Below, piece after piece: positions 26,468-37,354 of a DNA stretch of 64,000 bases (position 1 is the first letter of the stretch; every line of letters begins with the position of its first letter). The notes below the pieces were generated by a model. The model was not told the origin of the DNA, ran no database searches, and was given only the letters and a program-made list of their open reading frames with translations. The position numbers and the translations under genes were made by a program. Source of the DNA: Myxococcus qinghaiensis (GTDB taxonomy: Bacteria > Myxococcota > Myxococcia > Myxococcales > Myxococcaceae); assembly GCF_024198215.1 (NCBI RefSeq), contig NZ_JAKCFA010000003.1, positions 496,001 through 560,000 on the forward strand, given 5' to 3'.

Positions 26468-26496
26468 TTGATTTCGATAATCAAAATCAAAATCAA
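26468..26496 (+). promoter_or_regulatory. AT-rich operator-like site before the heme oxygenase operon (possible Fur box)
   Basis: TTGATT-TCGAT-AATCAA (26468-26484) is a perfect 6-bp inverted repeat, and AATCAA is repeated three times in tandem (26479-26496), directly before the AAGGAG ribosome site. It is one of the few AT-rich spots in this GC-rich window. Its position before a heme-degradation operon fits an iron-responsive (Fur-type) operator, but the match to the GATAATGATAATCATTATC consensus is only partial. Confidence 0.45.
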
Positions 26497-26507
26497 GGAG
26501 ACACGGG

Positions 26508-26756
26508 ATGCTCGGTCAGGGATGCGGCAAGAGGGTGCTCGCGCGGGGGCCATGCGCCGAGGTGACGCGCTGCACCTGTGGTCACATCCATCTGGCCCTG
26601 GGGCCGGTGACGATTCGGGTGGAGGAGGAAGTGCTGCGCGCCATTGGCCTGACGATGGCGGAGGCGCTACAGAACCTGGATGAGCCCGAGCGCAGGCACG
26701 CCGAGGAGTCCGACTCCGAGTCCGCGCCGTCACTGCTCGGCGGGTGGAAGCAGTGA
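26508..26756 (+). CDS. Small CxCGH protein of the heme oxygenase operon
   Basis: An 82-residue protein with a strong ribosome site (AAGGAG, 7 bases before the ATG). It contains CTCGHIHLALGPVTIRVEEE, i.e. a C-x-C-G-H motif followed by a short strand pair and a helix (AIGLTMAEALQNLDEPER). The Cys/Cys/His set could bind iron, heme or zinc. The stop overlaps the heme oxygenase GTG (GTGA), so the two products are coupled. Function is not known; a role in heme or iron handling is inferred from context. Confidence 0.72.
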   Translation: MLGQGCGKRVLARGPCAEVTRCTCGHIHLALGPVTIRVEEEVLRAIGLTMAEALQNLDEPERRHAEESDSESAPSLLGGWKQ

Positions 26757-27574
26757 GCGCCACCGGCACCCTGCGGGTGTCTCGGACGGAGCAGTCCGCG
26801 CGCGTGCGGCGCTTGAACGAGAGCGAGGCGGAGGCGCTCGCCCCGGATGCGCCCCGCGTGACGGCGGCGCCCCTGTCCGTGTTGCTCGCGGAAGGCACGG
26901 CGCGGGCCCACGAGCAGGCCGAGCGCTCCGTCTTCACGCAGGCCCTCTTCGTGGACACCTGGGACGGCATCTACGGCCAGTTCGTCCAGGCCCAGCACTA
27001 CGTCAGCTACCTGCGCCAGCTCCACCTGCTCTACTCGACGTACGAGAGCGTGCTGCCGCGCGTGGCGCGCACCGCGCTGACGCCCGTGTTGCTGATGCCG
27101 GAGCTGCGCCGGGCCACCGCGCTGGAGGCGGACCTGGCCTACTTCTGCGGCGAGACGCGCACGGAGACCTTCGCGTGCGTGGAGACGCGCCTTCACGCGG
27201 AGCGGCTGCGCGAGGTGGCGGAGGACGCGCCGCACCTGCTCGTGGCCCATGTCTATGCGCGGTGCGTGCTGGACTTCTTCGCGGCGCCGGAGCGCGCGCG
27301 CGTCATCGCCCGGGCCTTCGAGCTGGAGGACTCGCGCGGCACCCTGTTCCACGGCGCGGCCACGCCCGGGGAGCTGACGGAGTTTCGCGTGCGGCTCCAC
27401 TCCCGCATCGACGGGCTGGAGCTGGAGGAGGACGAGGCGCGCGAAATCATCCAGGAGGCGCGCATGGCCTTCCGGCTCCAGGCGCTCGTGTGTGACGAGC
27501 TGGCGCGGGGCGCGACGGGCATCGCGCCTGCTCCGAGCGGCGGCTACCGGGGCGGATTCAGCGTGTCCCAGTAG
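26753..27574 (+). CDS. Heme oxygenase (biliverdin-producing type)
   Basis: A 273-residue protein of the heme oxygenase family, which opens heme to biliverdin, CO and Fe2+. After about 40 less conserved residues, LSVLLAEGTARAHEQAERS carries the proximal heme ligand His53. The helical core continues with FVQAQHYVSYLRQLHLLYST, and YARCVLDFFAAPERARVIAR occupies the region of the distal helix. The start is taken as the GTG at 26753 that overlaps the previous stop; a GTG three codons earlier is possible. The N-terminal extension is unusual for bacterial HmuO. It may recycle heme iron from prey or supply biliverdin to phytochromes (inference). The 3' end overlaps the SDR gene by 31 bases. Confidence 0.85.
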   Translation: MSATGTLRVSRTEQSARVRRLNESEAEALAPDAPRVTAAPLSVLLAEGTARAHEQAERSVFTQALFVDTWDGIYGQFVQAQHYVSYLRQLHLLYSTYESVLPRVARTALTPVLLMPELRRATALEADLAYFCGETRTETFACVETRLHAERLREVAEDAPHLLVAHVYARCVLDFFAAPERARVIARAFELEDSRGTLFHGAATPGELTEFRVRLHSRIDGLELEEDEAREIIQEARMAFRLQALVCDELARGATGIAPAPSGGYRGGFSVSQ

Positions 27575-28347
27575 CTGTGCAGGCCCCGCAAGTGGCTGCC
27601 TCCGTCCACGAAGAGGCTCTCTCCCGTCACCCAGGAGGACTCCTCGGAGCACAGGAAGGCGACGGCGCGGGCCACGTCCTCGGGCATCCCATGGGCGCGG
27701 CCCAGGGGGGTGCGAGCGAGCAGCTCGCGGCGCACCGACGGCTCCTCGATGAAGGCGGCGGCCACGGGCGTGAGGGTGGCGCCCGGCGCGACGACGTTGA
27801 CGCGGATGCCATGGCGCCCCAGCTCCACGGCGGCTGACCGCGACAACTGAGCCAGTGCGGCCTTGGAGGCGGAGTAGTGGGCGAACCCCTCCGTCACCAC
27901 CTCCTGGCAGACGGAGGAGATGTTCACCACCGCGCCAGGCCGCTTCTCGGCGATGAGCGCGCGGGCGAACGTCTTCATCATCAGGAAGGGGCCCTTGAGG
28001 TTCACCGCGAGCACGCGGTCCAGCTCCTCCTCGGGCAGGTCCACGAGCAGCGTCAGGGAGAGCGAGCCCGCGTTGTTCACCAGGATGCCGGGCAGCCCCA
28101 GTTGCGAAGTGGCGAACGCGTGGGCGCGCGCGACGTCCTCCGCCCGACACACGTCGCCGGCGAAGGGCACGGCGCGAGCACGCCCCTCCGCCTCGCGATT
28201 GAGACGCTCGGCGGCATCCGCCACCTTCGTCTCCGTTCGTCCGAAAACCAGCACGCTGGTGCCCTCGCGCATGAGGCGCGAGGCGACACCCAGACCGATT
28301 CCCTGCGCGCCACCGGTGACGATGGCGCTGTTCGAGAGGAGCTTCAC
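27544..28347 (-). CDS. Short-chain dehydrogenase/reductase (SDR)
   Basis: A 267-residue classical SDR. The cofactor motif TGGAQGIG (residues 11-18), NNAG, the catalytic Ser in NISSVCQE and Y-S-A-S-K are all present, as is the C-terminal GESLFVDGGSHLRG typical of FabG-like enzymes. FGRTET after strand 2 has Arg rather than an acidic residue, suggesting NADP(H). The start is the GTG at 28347, preceded by GGGGG. It is convergent with heme oxygenase and overlaps it by 31 bases, so antisense interplay is possible. Substrate unknown. Confidence 0.9.
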   Translation of the reverse strand: MKLLSNSAIVTGGAQGIGLGVASRLMREGTSVLVFGRTETKVADAAERLNREAEGRARAVPFAGDVCRAEDVARAHAFATSQLGLPGILVNNAGSLSLTLLVDLPEEELDRVLAVNLKGPFLMMKTFARALIAEKRPGAVVNISSVCQEVVTEGFAHYSASKAALAQLSRSAAVELGRHGIRVNVVAPGATLTPVAAAFIEEPSVRRELLARTPLGRAHGMPEDVARAVAFLCSEESSWVTGESLFVDGGSHLRGLHSYWDTLNPPR

Positions 28348-28372
28348 GGTTCACCCCCGGGCATCGTGAACC
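28348..28372 (-). promoter_or_regulatory. Inverted repeat over the SDR ribosome-binding site
   Basis: GGTTCAC (28348-28354) and GTGAACC (28366-28372) are perfect 7-bp arms with an 11-base spacer, ending at the SDR start codon. The Shine-Dalgarno GGGGG lies in the spacer and first arm. It could be a repressor operator or an RNA hairpin that limits translation. No experimental link. Confidence 0.4.
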
Positions 28373-28429
28373 CGGAAGCTAGCAACGGCTCCTCTCGACG
28401 AGGATTGTACCGCGGGCCACTGGCCGGAC

Positions 28430-30154
28430 TCAGGCCGCCTCGTCCTCGGAGAGCAGGTCCGCGAAGGGCGAGCTTTCCTCACCGAGCGCCTTGTAGAGCG
28501 CCTCCACCTTCTCCAGCTCGCGCTTGAGCGCCTTGTGGTGGTTGCGGTTCTTCACCAGGCTCTCGCGGCCGAGCAGCTTGAAGCCGTCGTCACGGCCCAC
28601 CTGACGGATGGCCATGCCCAGCACCAGGCCGCGGAACGCGTCCGCGAGGTCCAGGTCCAACGGCGCGTTGCGACGACGTGCCTCCGCGACGAACGCCTGC
28701 GCGGCGGCCCGCAGCGCCTCCGGCAACGGCTTGCTCCCCGGTGCCTGCTCGTAGTCGAGCGCCCGCGCGACGTGCTTCTCGTGGAGCACCAGCTCTCCAC
28801 CGGAGACGGCGTGCTCCACCATGGCCAGCGTGTAGGCGCGGCGGACGATGTTGTCGAGCTGCCGCAGGTTGCCCGGCCACGAGCTGCCCACGAGCAGCCG
28901 CTCCGCGTCCTGCGTCACCCGCGCGTTGCCCTCGGGTGAGCGCTCGCGGTGGCGGCGGTTCACCATGTACTGGGCCCAGAGCGGAATCTCGTCCTGGCGC
29001 TCCTGCAGGGCCGGCATGCGCACCGGCAACACGTTGACGCGGTAGTAGAGGTCCTCGCGGAAGCGGCCCGCGCGCACCTCGGCGTGCAGGTCCGCGTTGG
29101 TGCCGATGATGAAGCGCACGTCCGCCTGTCGCTCACCGGTGCCCTCGCCCAGCGGCCGGTAGCTGCGCGACTCCAAGAGGTGCAGCAGGCCCGCTTGCGC
29201 CTTCAGCGACAGCTTGTCGATTTCGTCGATGAACAGCGTGCCGCCATCCGCGCGCGCCACGCTGCCGGGGGCGTCCCTCACCGCGCCGGTGAAGGCGCCC
29301 TTCTTCCAGCCGAAGAGCTCCGCCATCTGGAGGTCCTCGGGCACCGTCACCAGGTCCAACGTCTCGAAGGGCTTGGCGCGGCGGTTGGAGCGCTCGTGGC
29401 ACCAGCGCGCCAGCCGCGACTTGCCCGCGCCCGTCGCGCCGCTGATGAGGATGGTCTCATCCTGCAACGCGAAGACGCGCAGGATGGGCAACAGCTCCGC
29501 CATGGAGCGGCCCACCACGGGCAGATACTCGTCGACCTCCGGCGTGGCCACGGGCCGCTGCGGCAGGCCCGCGAGGTACGGCGAGGCCACGTCCGCGAGC
29601 AACTGGAGCTGCTCGCCGACGTCGCGCCAGACGAACTCCTGGCCCATCGCGGCCAGACAGTCGGCCTCCAGGGAGATCATCCCCTCGATGCTGCCGCCCG
29701 GCGTGCGCAGCGGCAGCACACAGACGTGCGTCGCATGGCGCCCCAGGAAGCGCTGGCGGCTCTCGTTGCTGTGGAAGCCCGCCAGTCCCGGGTCACCCGT
29801 CACGGGCGCGTCCGGTGCGTGCGGCTGCACCGTGCCCACGTTGACGTCGATGGACACCGCGCAGCGGTGCTCGACGACAGCGCGCCACGCCGTGGCCGAG
29901 GTGAAGAACGGGGTCCCCACACTCGCATCCGTAATCTCAGTGGCTCCCACATCCAGCGCGGCGAGGCGACGATAGGCCTCACCGGGGCGCAAATGGACGA
30001 TTCCTCGGAGCACTCGGGCGCGGGCTGCGTACCGACTGGACGCAACAGCGTCCTGGGCAACGGCCAACATGCGCTTCAGGGTGGTGGCCGCGGCCGTCTC
30101 GAAATCCTTCGCCCCCCGCAGCGCGCTCATGAGCTGCGGCATCTCCTCGTGCAT
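28430..30154 (-). CDS. Sigma-54-type AAA+ transcriptional activator with GAF-like sensor
   Basis: A 574-residue regulator. The start (ATG 30154) follows GGAGG by 7 bases. Residues about 20-195 look like a GAF-type sensor domain (VCVLPLRTPGGSIEGMISLE). The AAA+ domain has Walker A GATGAGKS (239-246), GAFTGA (286-291), the sigma-54 contact loop in full, and Walker B GGTLFIDEID, then the lid with WPGNLRQLDNIVRRAYTLAM. No receiver domain. The C-terminal 130 residues are helical (DAFRGLVLGMAIRQVGRDDG, FKLLGRESLVKNRNHHKALK) but do not form a clear Fis-type helix-turn-helix, so DNA binding is uncertain. Targets unknown; the divergent kinase is one candidate. Confidence 0.88.
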   Translation of the reverse strand: MHEEMPQLMSALRGAKDFETAAATTLKRMLAVAQDAVASSRYAARARVLRGIVHLRPGEAYRRLAALDVGATEITDASVGTPFFTSATAWRAVVEHRCAVSIDVNVGTVQPHAPDAPVTGDPGLAGFHSNESRQRFLGRHATHVCVLPLRTPGGSIEGMISLEADCLAAMGQEFVWRDVGEQLQLLADVASPYLAGLPQRPVATPEVDEYLPVVGRSMAELLPILRVFALQDETILISGATGAGKSRLARWCHERSNRRAKPFETLDLVTVPEDLQMAELFGWKKGAFTGAVRDAPGSVARADGGTLFIDEIDKLSLKAQAGLLHLLESRSYRPLGEGTGERQADVRFIIGTNADLHAEVRAGRFREDLYYRVNVLPVRMPALQERQDEIPLWAQYMVNRRHRERSPEGNARVTQDAERLLVGSSWPGNLRQLDNIVRRAYTLAMVEHAVSGGELVLHEKHVARALDYEQAPGSKPLPEALRAAAQAFVAEARRRNAPLDLDLADAFRGLVLGMAIRQVGRDDGFKLLGRESLVKNRNHHKALKRELEKVEALYKALGEESSPFADLLSEDEAA

Positions 30155-30466
30155 CCACTCGCCTCCGTCCGGTGCCATCCGAGAGTACCCGCCAAGGGCC
30201 GCTTCGGAAGGAGGCAGTGTAGCGGAGATGAAGAACGCGGAAGGAGCGGCCCCTCCTTCCGCGTTCCCGAACTCGCTGACGGCTGGGCGCCCGGTTGCTC
30301 GCGGCGCCACGCGAATGCACCATGCGTGACTCATGCCAACACCCTGTTCCATGTCTTTTCAGGGGGTTGACGTGGAAGGGGGGCGCTGGAGGCCCGAAAG
30401 CGCGTCCAAGTGGAACGCAGCTGCGTCCAGACGCGACGCAGATGGGACGTGCCAGGGGGTGTCGCT
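30155..30466. other. 312-base divergent intergenic region with a long inverted repeat
   Basis: Shared upstream region of the sigma-54-type activator (leftward) and the kinase-AAA-TPR gene (rightward). It holds a perfect 14-bp inverted repeat at 30233-30266. On the kinase side AGGGGG is followed 7 bases later by the ATG at 30467. I see no convincing -24/-12 sigma-54 promoter and no credible additional gene. Confidence 0.55.
30233..30266. promoter_or_regulatory. Perfect 14-bp inverted repeat (operator or leader hairpin)
   Basis: GAACGCGGAAGGAG (30233-30246), six-base loop CGGCCC, then CTCCTTCCGCGTTC (30253-30266), with no mismatch. It lies 79 bases upstream of the activator start. No T-run follows on either strand, which argues against a simple terminator. 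A dimeric-regulator operator or a structured 5' leader is likelier. Confidence 0.6.
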
Positions 30467-33940
<3,474 letters not shown>

Positions 33941-33969
33941 CGGATTGACCGACGTGCTCCTTCTCTCGT

Positions 33970-33988
33970 CACGGGCTCAAGGCCCGTG
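33970..33988 (+). terminator. Hairpin between the kinase gene and the YcaO operon
   Basis: CACGGGC-TCAAG-GCCCGTG, a perfect 7-bp stem 30 bases after the kinase stop and 19 bases before the next start. There is no U-tract, so it could be a weak terminator or a leader structure that reduces read-through into the YcaO operon. Confidence 0.4.
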
Positions 33989-34007
33989 GCCCATTCCCGA
34001 GGTGCGC

Positions 34008-34667
34008 ATGGCAGGCAAGTACTCGTATTTCTTCTTCAAGCCCGACCGCGTGACCATCCTGGAGGGCTTCACCACGAAGCTCACGGTGTGGGGCGTTCCC
34101 ACGGACAACCCCAAAATCCTGGAGAACGTCACGGACCGGATGGCTTTCGTGGTCGACTCCGGAGATAGCTCCATCGCCATCTACCAGCCCGACCCGTCTC
34201 TCGTGGAGGTCTCCGGCGTCACGGCCAACACGAAGCCCTCGTCCGTCGTCGCCACGCCAAGGTCCAAGGACGGCACGTTCCCGGACATCAAGGCTTGCGC
34301 GGACTGCACCGTGGACCAGGCGGACCTCCTCATCTACGCACCCGATGGGAACCTCTACTGGGTGAAGCCGGAGCAGTGGCAGCACGCGGAGAAGATTCCC
34401 ATCGACAGCCCAAGCCTGAGCTGTTCCGTCAAGCCGCTGCTCGACAACGAAGCCGTCGTGGCCAACATCCCCGAGAAGGCGGACCCCTCCGTGTCACAGG
34501 AGGGCCGCTTCCACGAGGGCCCAGGAGGCGCCAGGGCCGAGCCCATCACCTGCTTCCTGCTCAACCTCAACAGCATCCTCCTCAGCTACAAGCCGGGCGC
34601 GCTGCTCAGGCCGATGGAGCAGGACCCCGCCACACGTCCCTCCACCAACACCGACAGCCAACCTTGA
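34008..34667 (+). CDS. Uncharacterised partner protein of the YcaO-TfuA operon
   Basis: A 219-residue soluble protein that I do not recognise. It begins MAGKYSYFFFKPDRVTILEG, has no signal peptide or membrane helix, and is rich in beta-type sequence (MAFVVDSGDSSIAIYQPDPS, LLIYAPDGNLYWVKPEQW). A CADC motif sits at residues 97-100, with further Cys at about 139 and 182. The last 20 residues are Pro/Thr/Ser/Asp-rich. Its TGA overlaps the ycaO ATG (TGATG), so it is co-translated with the thioamidation-type enzymes. It could be the modified substrate, a substrate-recognition partner or a protein acting on the product. No function is claimed. Confidence 0.78.
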   Translation: MAGKYSYFFFKPDRVTILEGFTTKLTVWGVPTDNPKILENVTDRMAFVVDSGDSSIAIYQPDPSLVEVSGVTANTKPSSVVATPRSKDGTFPDIKACADCTVDQADLLIYAPDGNLYWVKPEQWQHAEKIPIDSPSLSCSVKPLLDNEAVVANIPEKADPSVSQEGRFHEGPGGARAEPITCFLLNLNSILLSYKPGALLRPMEQDPATRPSTNTDSQP

Positions 34668-35932
34668 TGCGCACCGCCGCCCTCGACTCCACCACCCCCT
34701 CTGCCTCCTCCGGGACGCCCAAGCCGTTCCGGCATGGAACACATCGGGTGATGTCGCCCGAGCAGACCCTGGAGCGTGTGCAGCGGCTCCTGCCCGTCAT
34801 GGGCATCACCCGCATCGCCAACGTCACGGGGTTGGACACGATTGGAATCCCCGTCGTCATGGTGACGCGGCCCAATGCGCGCTCGCTGGCCGTGTCGCAG
34901 GGCAAGGGCCTCACGCTCGCGGCGGCGAAGGCGTCCGGGGTGATGGAGTCCGTGGAGGGCTACCACGCCGAGCACATCTCGCTGCCGCTGAAGCTGGCCA
35001 CGTACAACGAGCTGCGCTTCCGCTCGCCCGTGGTCGACGTGACGGGGCTGCCGCGCCTGTCGGTGAGCCTGTTCCATCCCAACTGGCGCATGCTCTGGGT
35101 GGAGGGCGTGGACCTGCTGGGCAACGGCCCCTTGTGGGTGCCGTTCGACATGGTGCACACCGACTTCACGCTGCCGCTTCCCACCGGCAGTGGCGCGTTC
35201 CTCATGAGCAGCAATGGACTGGCTTCGGGGAATCACCTCCTCGAAGCGACGCTCCATGGGCTGTGCGAGGTGGTGGAGCGTGACGCCACCGCGCTCTGGT
35301 CCGCCCGAGGTGAGCGGCGTCAGGCCGTCACGCGGCTGGACCTGGGCACCGTGGATGACGCCGCGTGCCGCGAGGTGCTGGAGACCTATGAGCGCGCCGG
35401 TGTAGCCGTGGGGGTCTGGGAGACGACCAGCGATGTGGGAGTGGCCGCCTTCACCTGCTACATCGTCGACCGTGAGCCGGAGCCCTTGCGCCCCGTCGCG
35501 GTGGCGGGCGGCATGGGCTGTCATCCTTCGCGCGGCGTGGCGCTGCTGCGCGCGCTGACGGAGGCGGCGCAGAGTCGGCTCACGCGCATCAGCGGGGCTC
35601 GGGATGACTTGCACCGCAAGGCGTACGAGGACGCGCGGGAAGGCGTCGCGGCGGAGCGGCTCCGGACCCGGCTGCGAGAGGAGACGCCGGTGCGTCGCTT
35701 CCAGGACGCGCCTCATCAGGATGCGGAGACGCTGGAAGAGGACCTCGCGTGGGTGCTGGCGAAGCTGCTCGCGGTGGGAGTGACTCAAGTGGTCGCGGTG
35801 GACCTGACGAAGCCGGAGCTGGGGCTGCCCGTGGTGCGAGTGGTGGTGCCGGGCCTGGAGCCCACGCATGAGGCACCGGGCTACGTCCCGGGCGCGCGCG
35901 CCCAGCGAGTGATGCGAGGGGACGGGACATGA
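34667..35932 (+). CDS. YcaO-domain backbone-modifying enzyme
   Basis: A 421-residue YcaO protein. YcaO enzymes use ATP to activate a peptide amide, making azolines, amidines or, with TfuA, thioamides. The conserved ATP/Mg region is present: ASGNHLLEATLHGLCEVVER, i.e. the E-x4-G-x2-E-x2-ER pattern. Also present are RFRSPVVDVTGLPRLS, GMGCHPSRGVALLRALTEAA and the C-terminal VVRVVVPGLEP. There is no fused E1/ThiF domain and no dehydrogenase nearby, so azole formation is unlikely. With TfuA next door, thioamidation is the best inference. The C-terminus lacks the PxPxP end of azoline-forming YcaOs. Confidence 0.9.
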   Translation: MRTAALDSTTPSASSGTPKPFRHGTHRVMSPEQTLERVQRLLPVMGITRIANVTGLDTIGIPVVMVTRPNARSLAVSQGKGLTLAAAKASGVMESVEGYHAEHISLPLKLATYNELRFRSPVVDVTGLPRLSVSLFHPNWRMLWVEGVDLLGNGPLWVPFDMVHTDFTLPLPTGSGAFLMSSNGLASGNHLLEATLHGLCEVVERDATALWSARGERRQAVTRLDLGTVDDAACREVLETYERAGVAVGVWETTSDVGVAAFTCYIVDREPEPLRPVAVAGGMGCHPSRGVALLRALTEAAQSRLTRISGARDDLHRKAYEDAREGVAAERLRTRLREETPVRRFQDAPHQDAETLEEDLAWVLAKLLAVGVTQVVAVDLTKPELGLPVVRVVVPGLEPTHEAPGYVPGARAQRVMRGDGT

Positions 35933-37281
35933 AGGTGTTCATCTTCACGGGTCCCACGCTGCGAGCCGAAGAGGCCCGCGCGGAGCTGGATGTGGTGTAC
36001 CTGCCGCCCGTGCAGCAGGGAGATGTCTACCGGGCCACGCTGGAGAAGCCGGCGGCCATCGGCATCATCGACGGCTTCTTCGAGCACGTGCCCGCGGTGT
36101 GGCACAAGGAGATCCTCTGGGCCTTGTCGGAGGGCATCCATGTCTTCGGCGCCGCGAGCATGGGCGCGCTGCGGGCCGCGGAGCTGGTGTCGTTCGGCAT
36201 GGAGGGCGTCGGCGCCATCTTCGAGGACTTCCAGCGCGGCGTGCTGGAGGACGATGACGAGGTGGCAGTGGCGCACGCCAGCGCCGAGGACCACTTCAGG
36301 CCGCTGTCCGAGGCGATGGTGAATGTCCGCGCCACGCTGGCGGCGGCGAAGAGCGCCCAGGTGGTGAGTGAGGACACGCGCGCGGCGCTGGAGCGACTGG
36401 CCAAGTCCCTCTTCTACGTGGAGCGCGTGTGGCCCACGGTGTTGAGCCGGGCCACGCACGAGGGACTTCCTGGCGCGGAGCTGGAGGCGCTCAAGGCGTG
36501 GCTGCCCGAGGGACGCGTGGACGCGAAGCGCGCGGATGCGGTGGCGTTGCTGCGCACGATTCGGGCGCGGATGGAGGCGGGACTCGGACCCAAGGAGACG
36601 CGCTTCCCCTTCCAGCACACGGACGCGTGGGAGGAGGCACGGAGGCGCGCGGGCAGACAGCCGTTGCGCTACGCGGCGGGTTCCCTGGAGGGCGTGGCCT
36701 CCGAGGCGCTGCTCGATGAACTGCGGCTGCGCGGCGGATTGAAGGAGGCACGACGCTCAAGCATGGCGCGCGCGCTCGCCGTGGAGGAAGCGCGGCGGCT
36801 GGGGCGAGAGCCAGGGGCGGAAGATCTGCGCGCGACAGAAGCGGCGTTGCTGCACGAGCGACAGCTCACCCCTGAAACGTTCGAGCGGTGGAAGTCGGAG
36901 CAGTACGTCGACGACGTCCCTCGCCTGCTGCGCGATGAGTCGCACGTGCGCTGGGTGGAGGCCCTCTTCGAGCCGGACGTGCTGCGCCACCTGGCGGACC
37001 ACCTGCGCTTGACGGGCGAGTACGGCGCACTGGTTCAACGGGCGCAAGACAAGGAGCAGGTCCTCGCGGAAGCGGGGCTCTCCGCGCCACGCCTGGAGGA
37101 CGCGGGCATCACCGAGGGCGCCCTGTGGGCCTGGTACTTCGAGGAGCACCAGGGGCGGATGGTGCCGAGCCCACTCCATCAGGCCGCGCGCGATGAAGGC
37201 TTCCCGGACGTGGACTCCATGCGACGGGCCGCGCTGCGCGAGCTCTGCTACGTGCTCGCGAAGGCTGGCGAGGCAGCCTGA
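35929..37281 (+). CDS. TfuA-domain protein (YcaO partner)
   Basis: A 450-residue protein overlapping the ycaO stop by 4 bases. The N-terminal 200 residues are a clear TfuA domain: FIFTGPTLRAEEA, then VYLPPVQQGDVYRATLEKPA, AIGIIDGFFEHVPAVWHKEI, VFGAASMGALRAAELVSFGM and IFEDFQRGVLEDDDEVAV. TfuA was first known from trifolitoxin synthesis; with YcaO it supports thioamide formation (e.g. thioglycine in archaeal McrA), probably by delivering sulfur. The C-terminal 250 residues are helical and Arg/Glu-rich (ALAVEEARRLGREPGAEDLR) and extend beyond the usual TfuA length, perhaps for substrate binding. Confidence 0.9.
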   Translation: MKVFIFTGPTLRAEEARAELDVVYLPPVQQGDVYRATLEKPAAIGIIDGFFEHVPAVWHKEILWALSEGIHVFGAASMGALRAAELVSFGMEGVGAIFEDFQRGVLEDDDEVAVAHASAEDHFRPLSEAMVNVRATLAAAKSAQVVSEDTRAALERLAKSLFYVERVWPTVLSRATHEGLPGAELEALKAWLPEGRVDAKRADAVALLRTIRARMEAGLGPKETRFPFQHTDAWEEARRRAGRQPLRYAAGSLEGVASEALLDELRLRGGLKEARRSSMARALAVEEARRLGREPGAEDLRATEAALLHERQLTPETFERWKSEQYVDDVPRLLRDESHVRWVEALFEPDVLRHLADHLRLTGEYGALVQRAQDKEQVLAEAGLSAPRLEDAGITEGALWAWYFEEHQGRMVPSPLHQAARDEGFPDVDSMRRAALRELCYVLAKAGEAA

Positions 37282-37286
37282 CTCCC

Positions 37287-37343
37287 GGCCCAGCTCATGT
37301 GCTGGGCCATTCACTCCGACGCAGGCGGCCTCACCAGGCCGCC
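37287..37343. terminator. Two adjacent hairpins between convergent genes
   Basis: GGCCCAGC-TCATGT-GCTGGGCC (37287-37308) and GGCGGCCT-CACC-AGGCCGCC (37324-37343) are both perfect 8-bp stems in the 73-base space between the tfuA-type and methyltransferase stops. They probably form a bidirectional terminator, though T-tracts are weak. Confidence 0.65.
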
Positions 37344-37354
37344 CCGTGCAGGAG

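Noticed and set aside
21784..28372. Prophage or integrative element around the toxin/immunity genes
   Set aside because: No integrase, tRNA, phage structural gene or flanking repeat was found; only the toxin pair itself shows lower GC.
28430..30352. A longer start for the sigma-54-type activator (to 30352)
   Set aside because: The extra residues are low-complexity and span the 14-bp inverted repeat; the ATG at 30154 has an ideal GGAGG at 7 bases.
34008..37354. A separate RiPP precursor peptide in the YcaO operon
   Set aside because: No short gene with a ribosome site and a leader/core shape lies between 33941 and 37354; genes overlap with no room.
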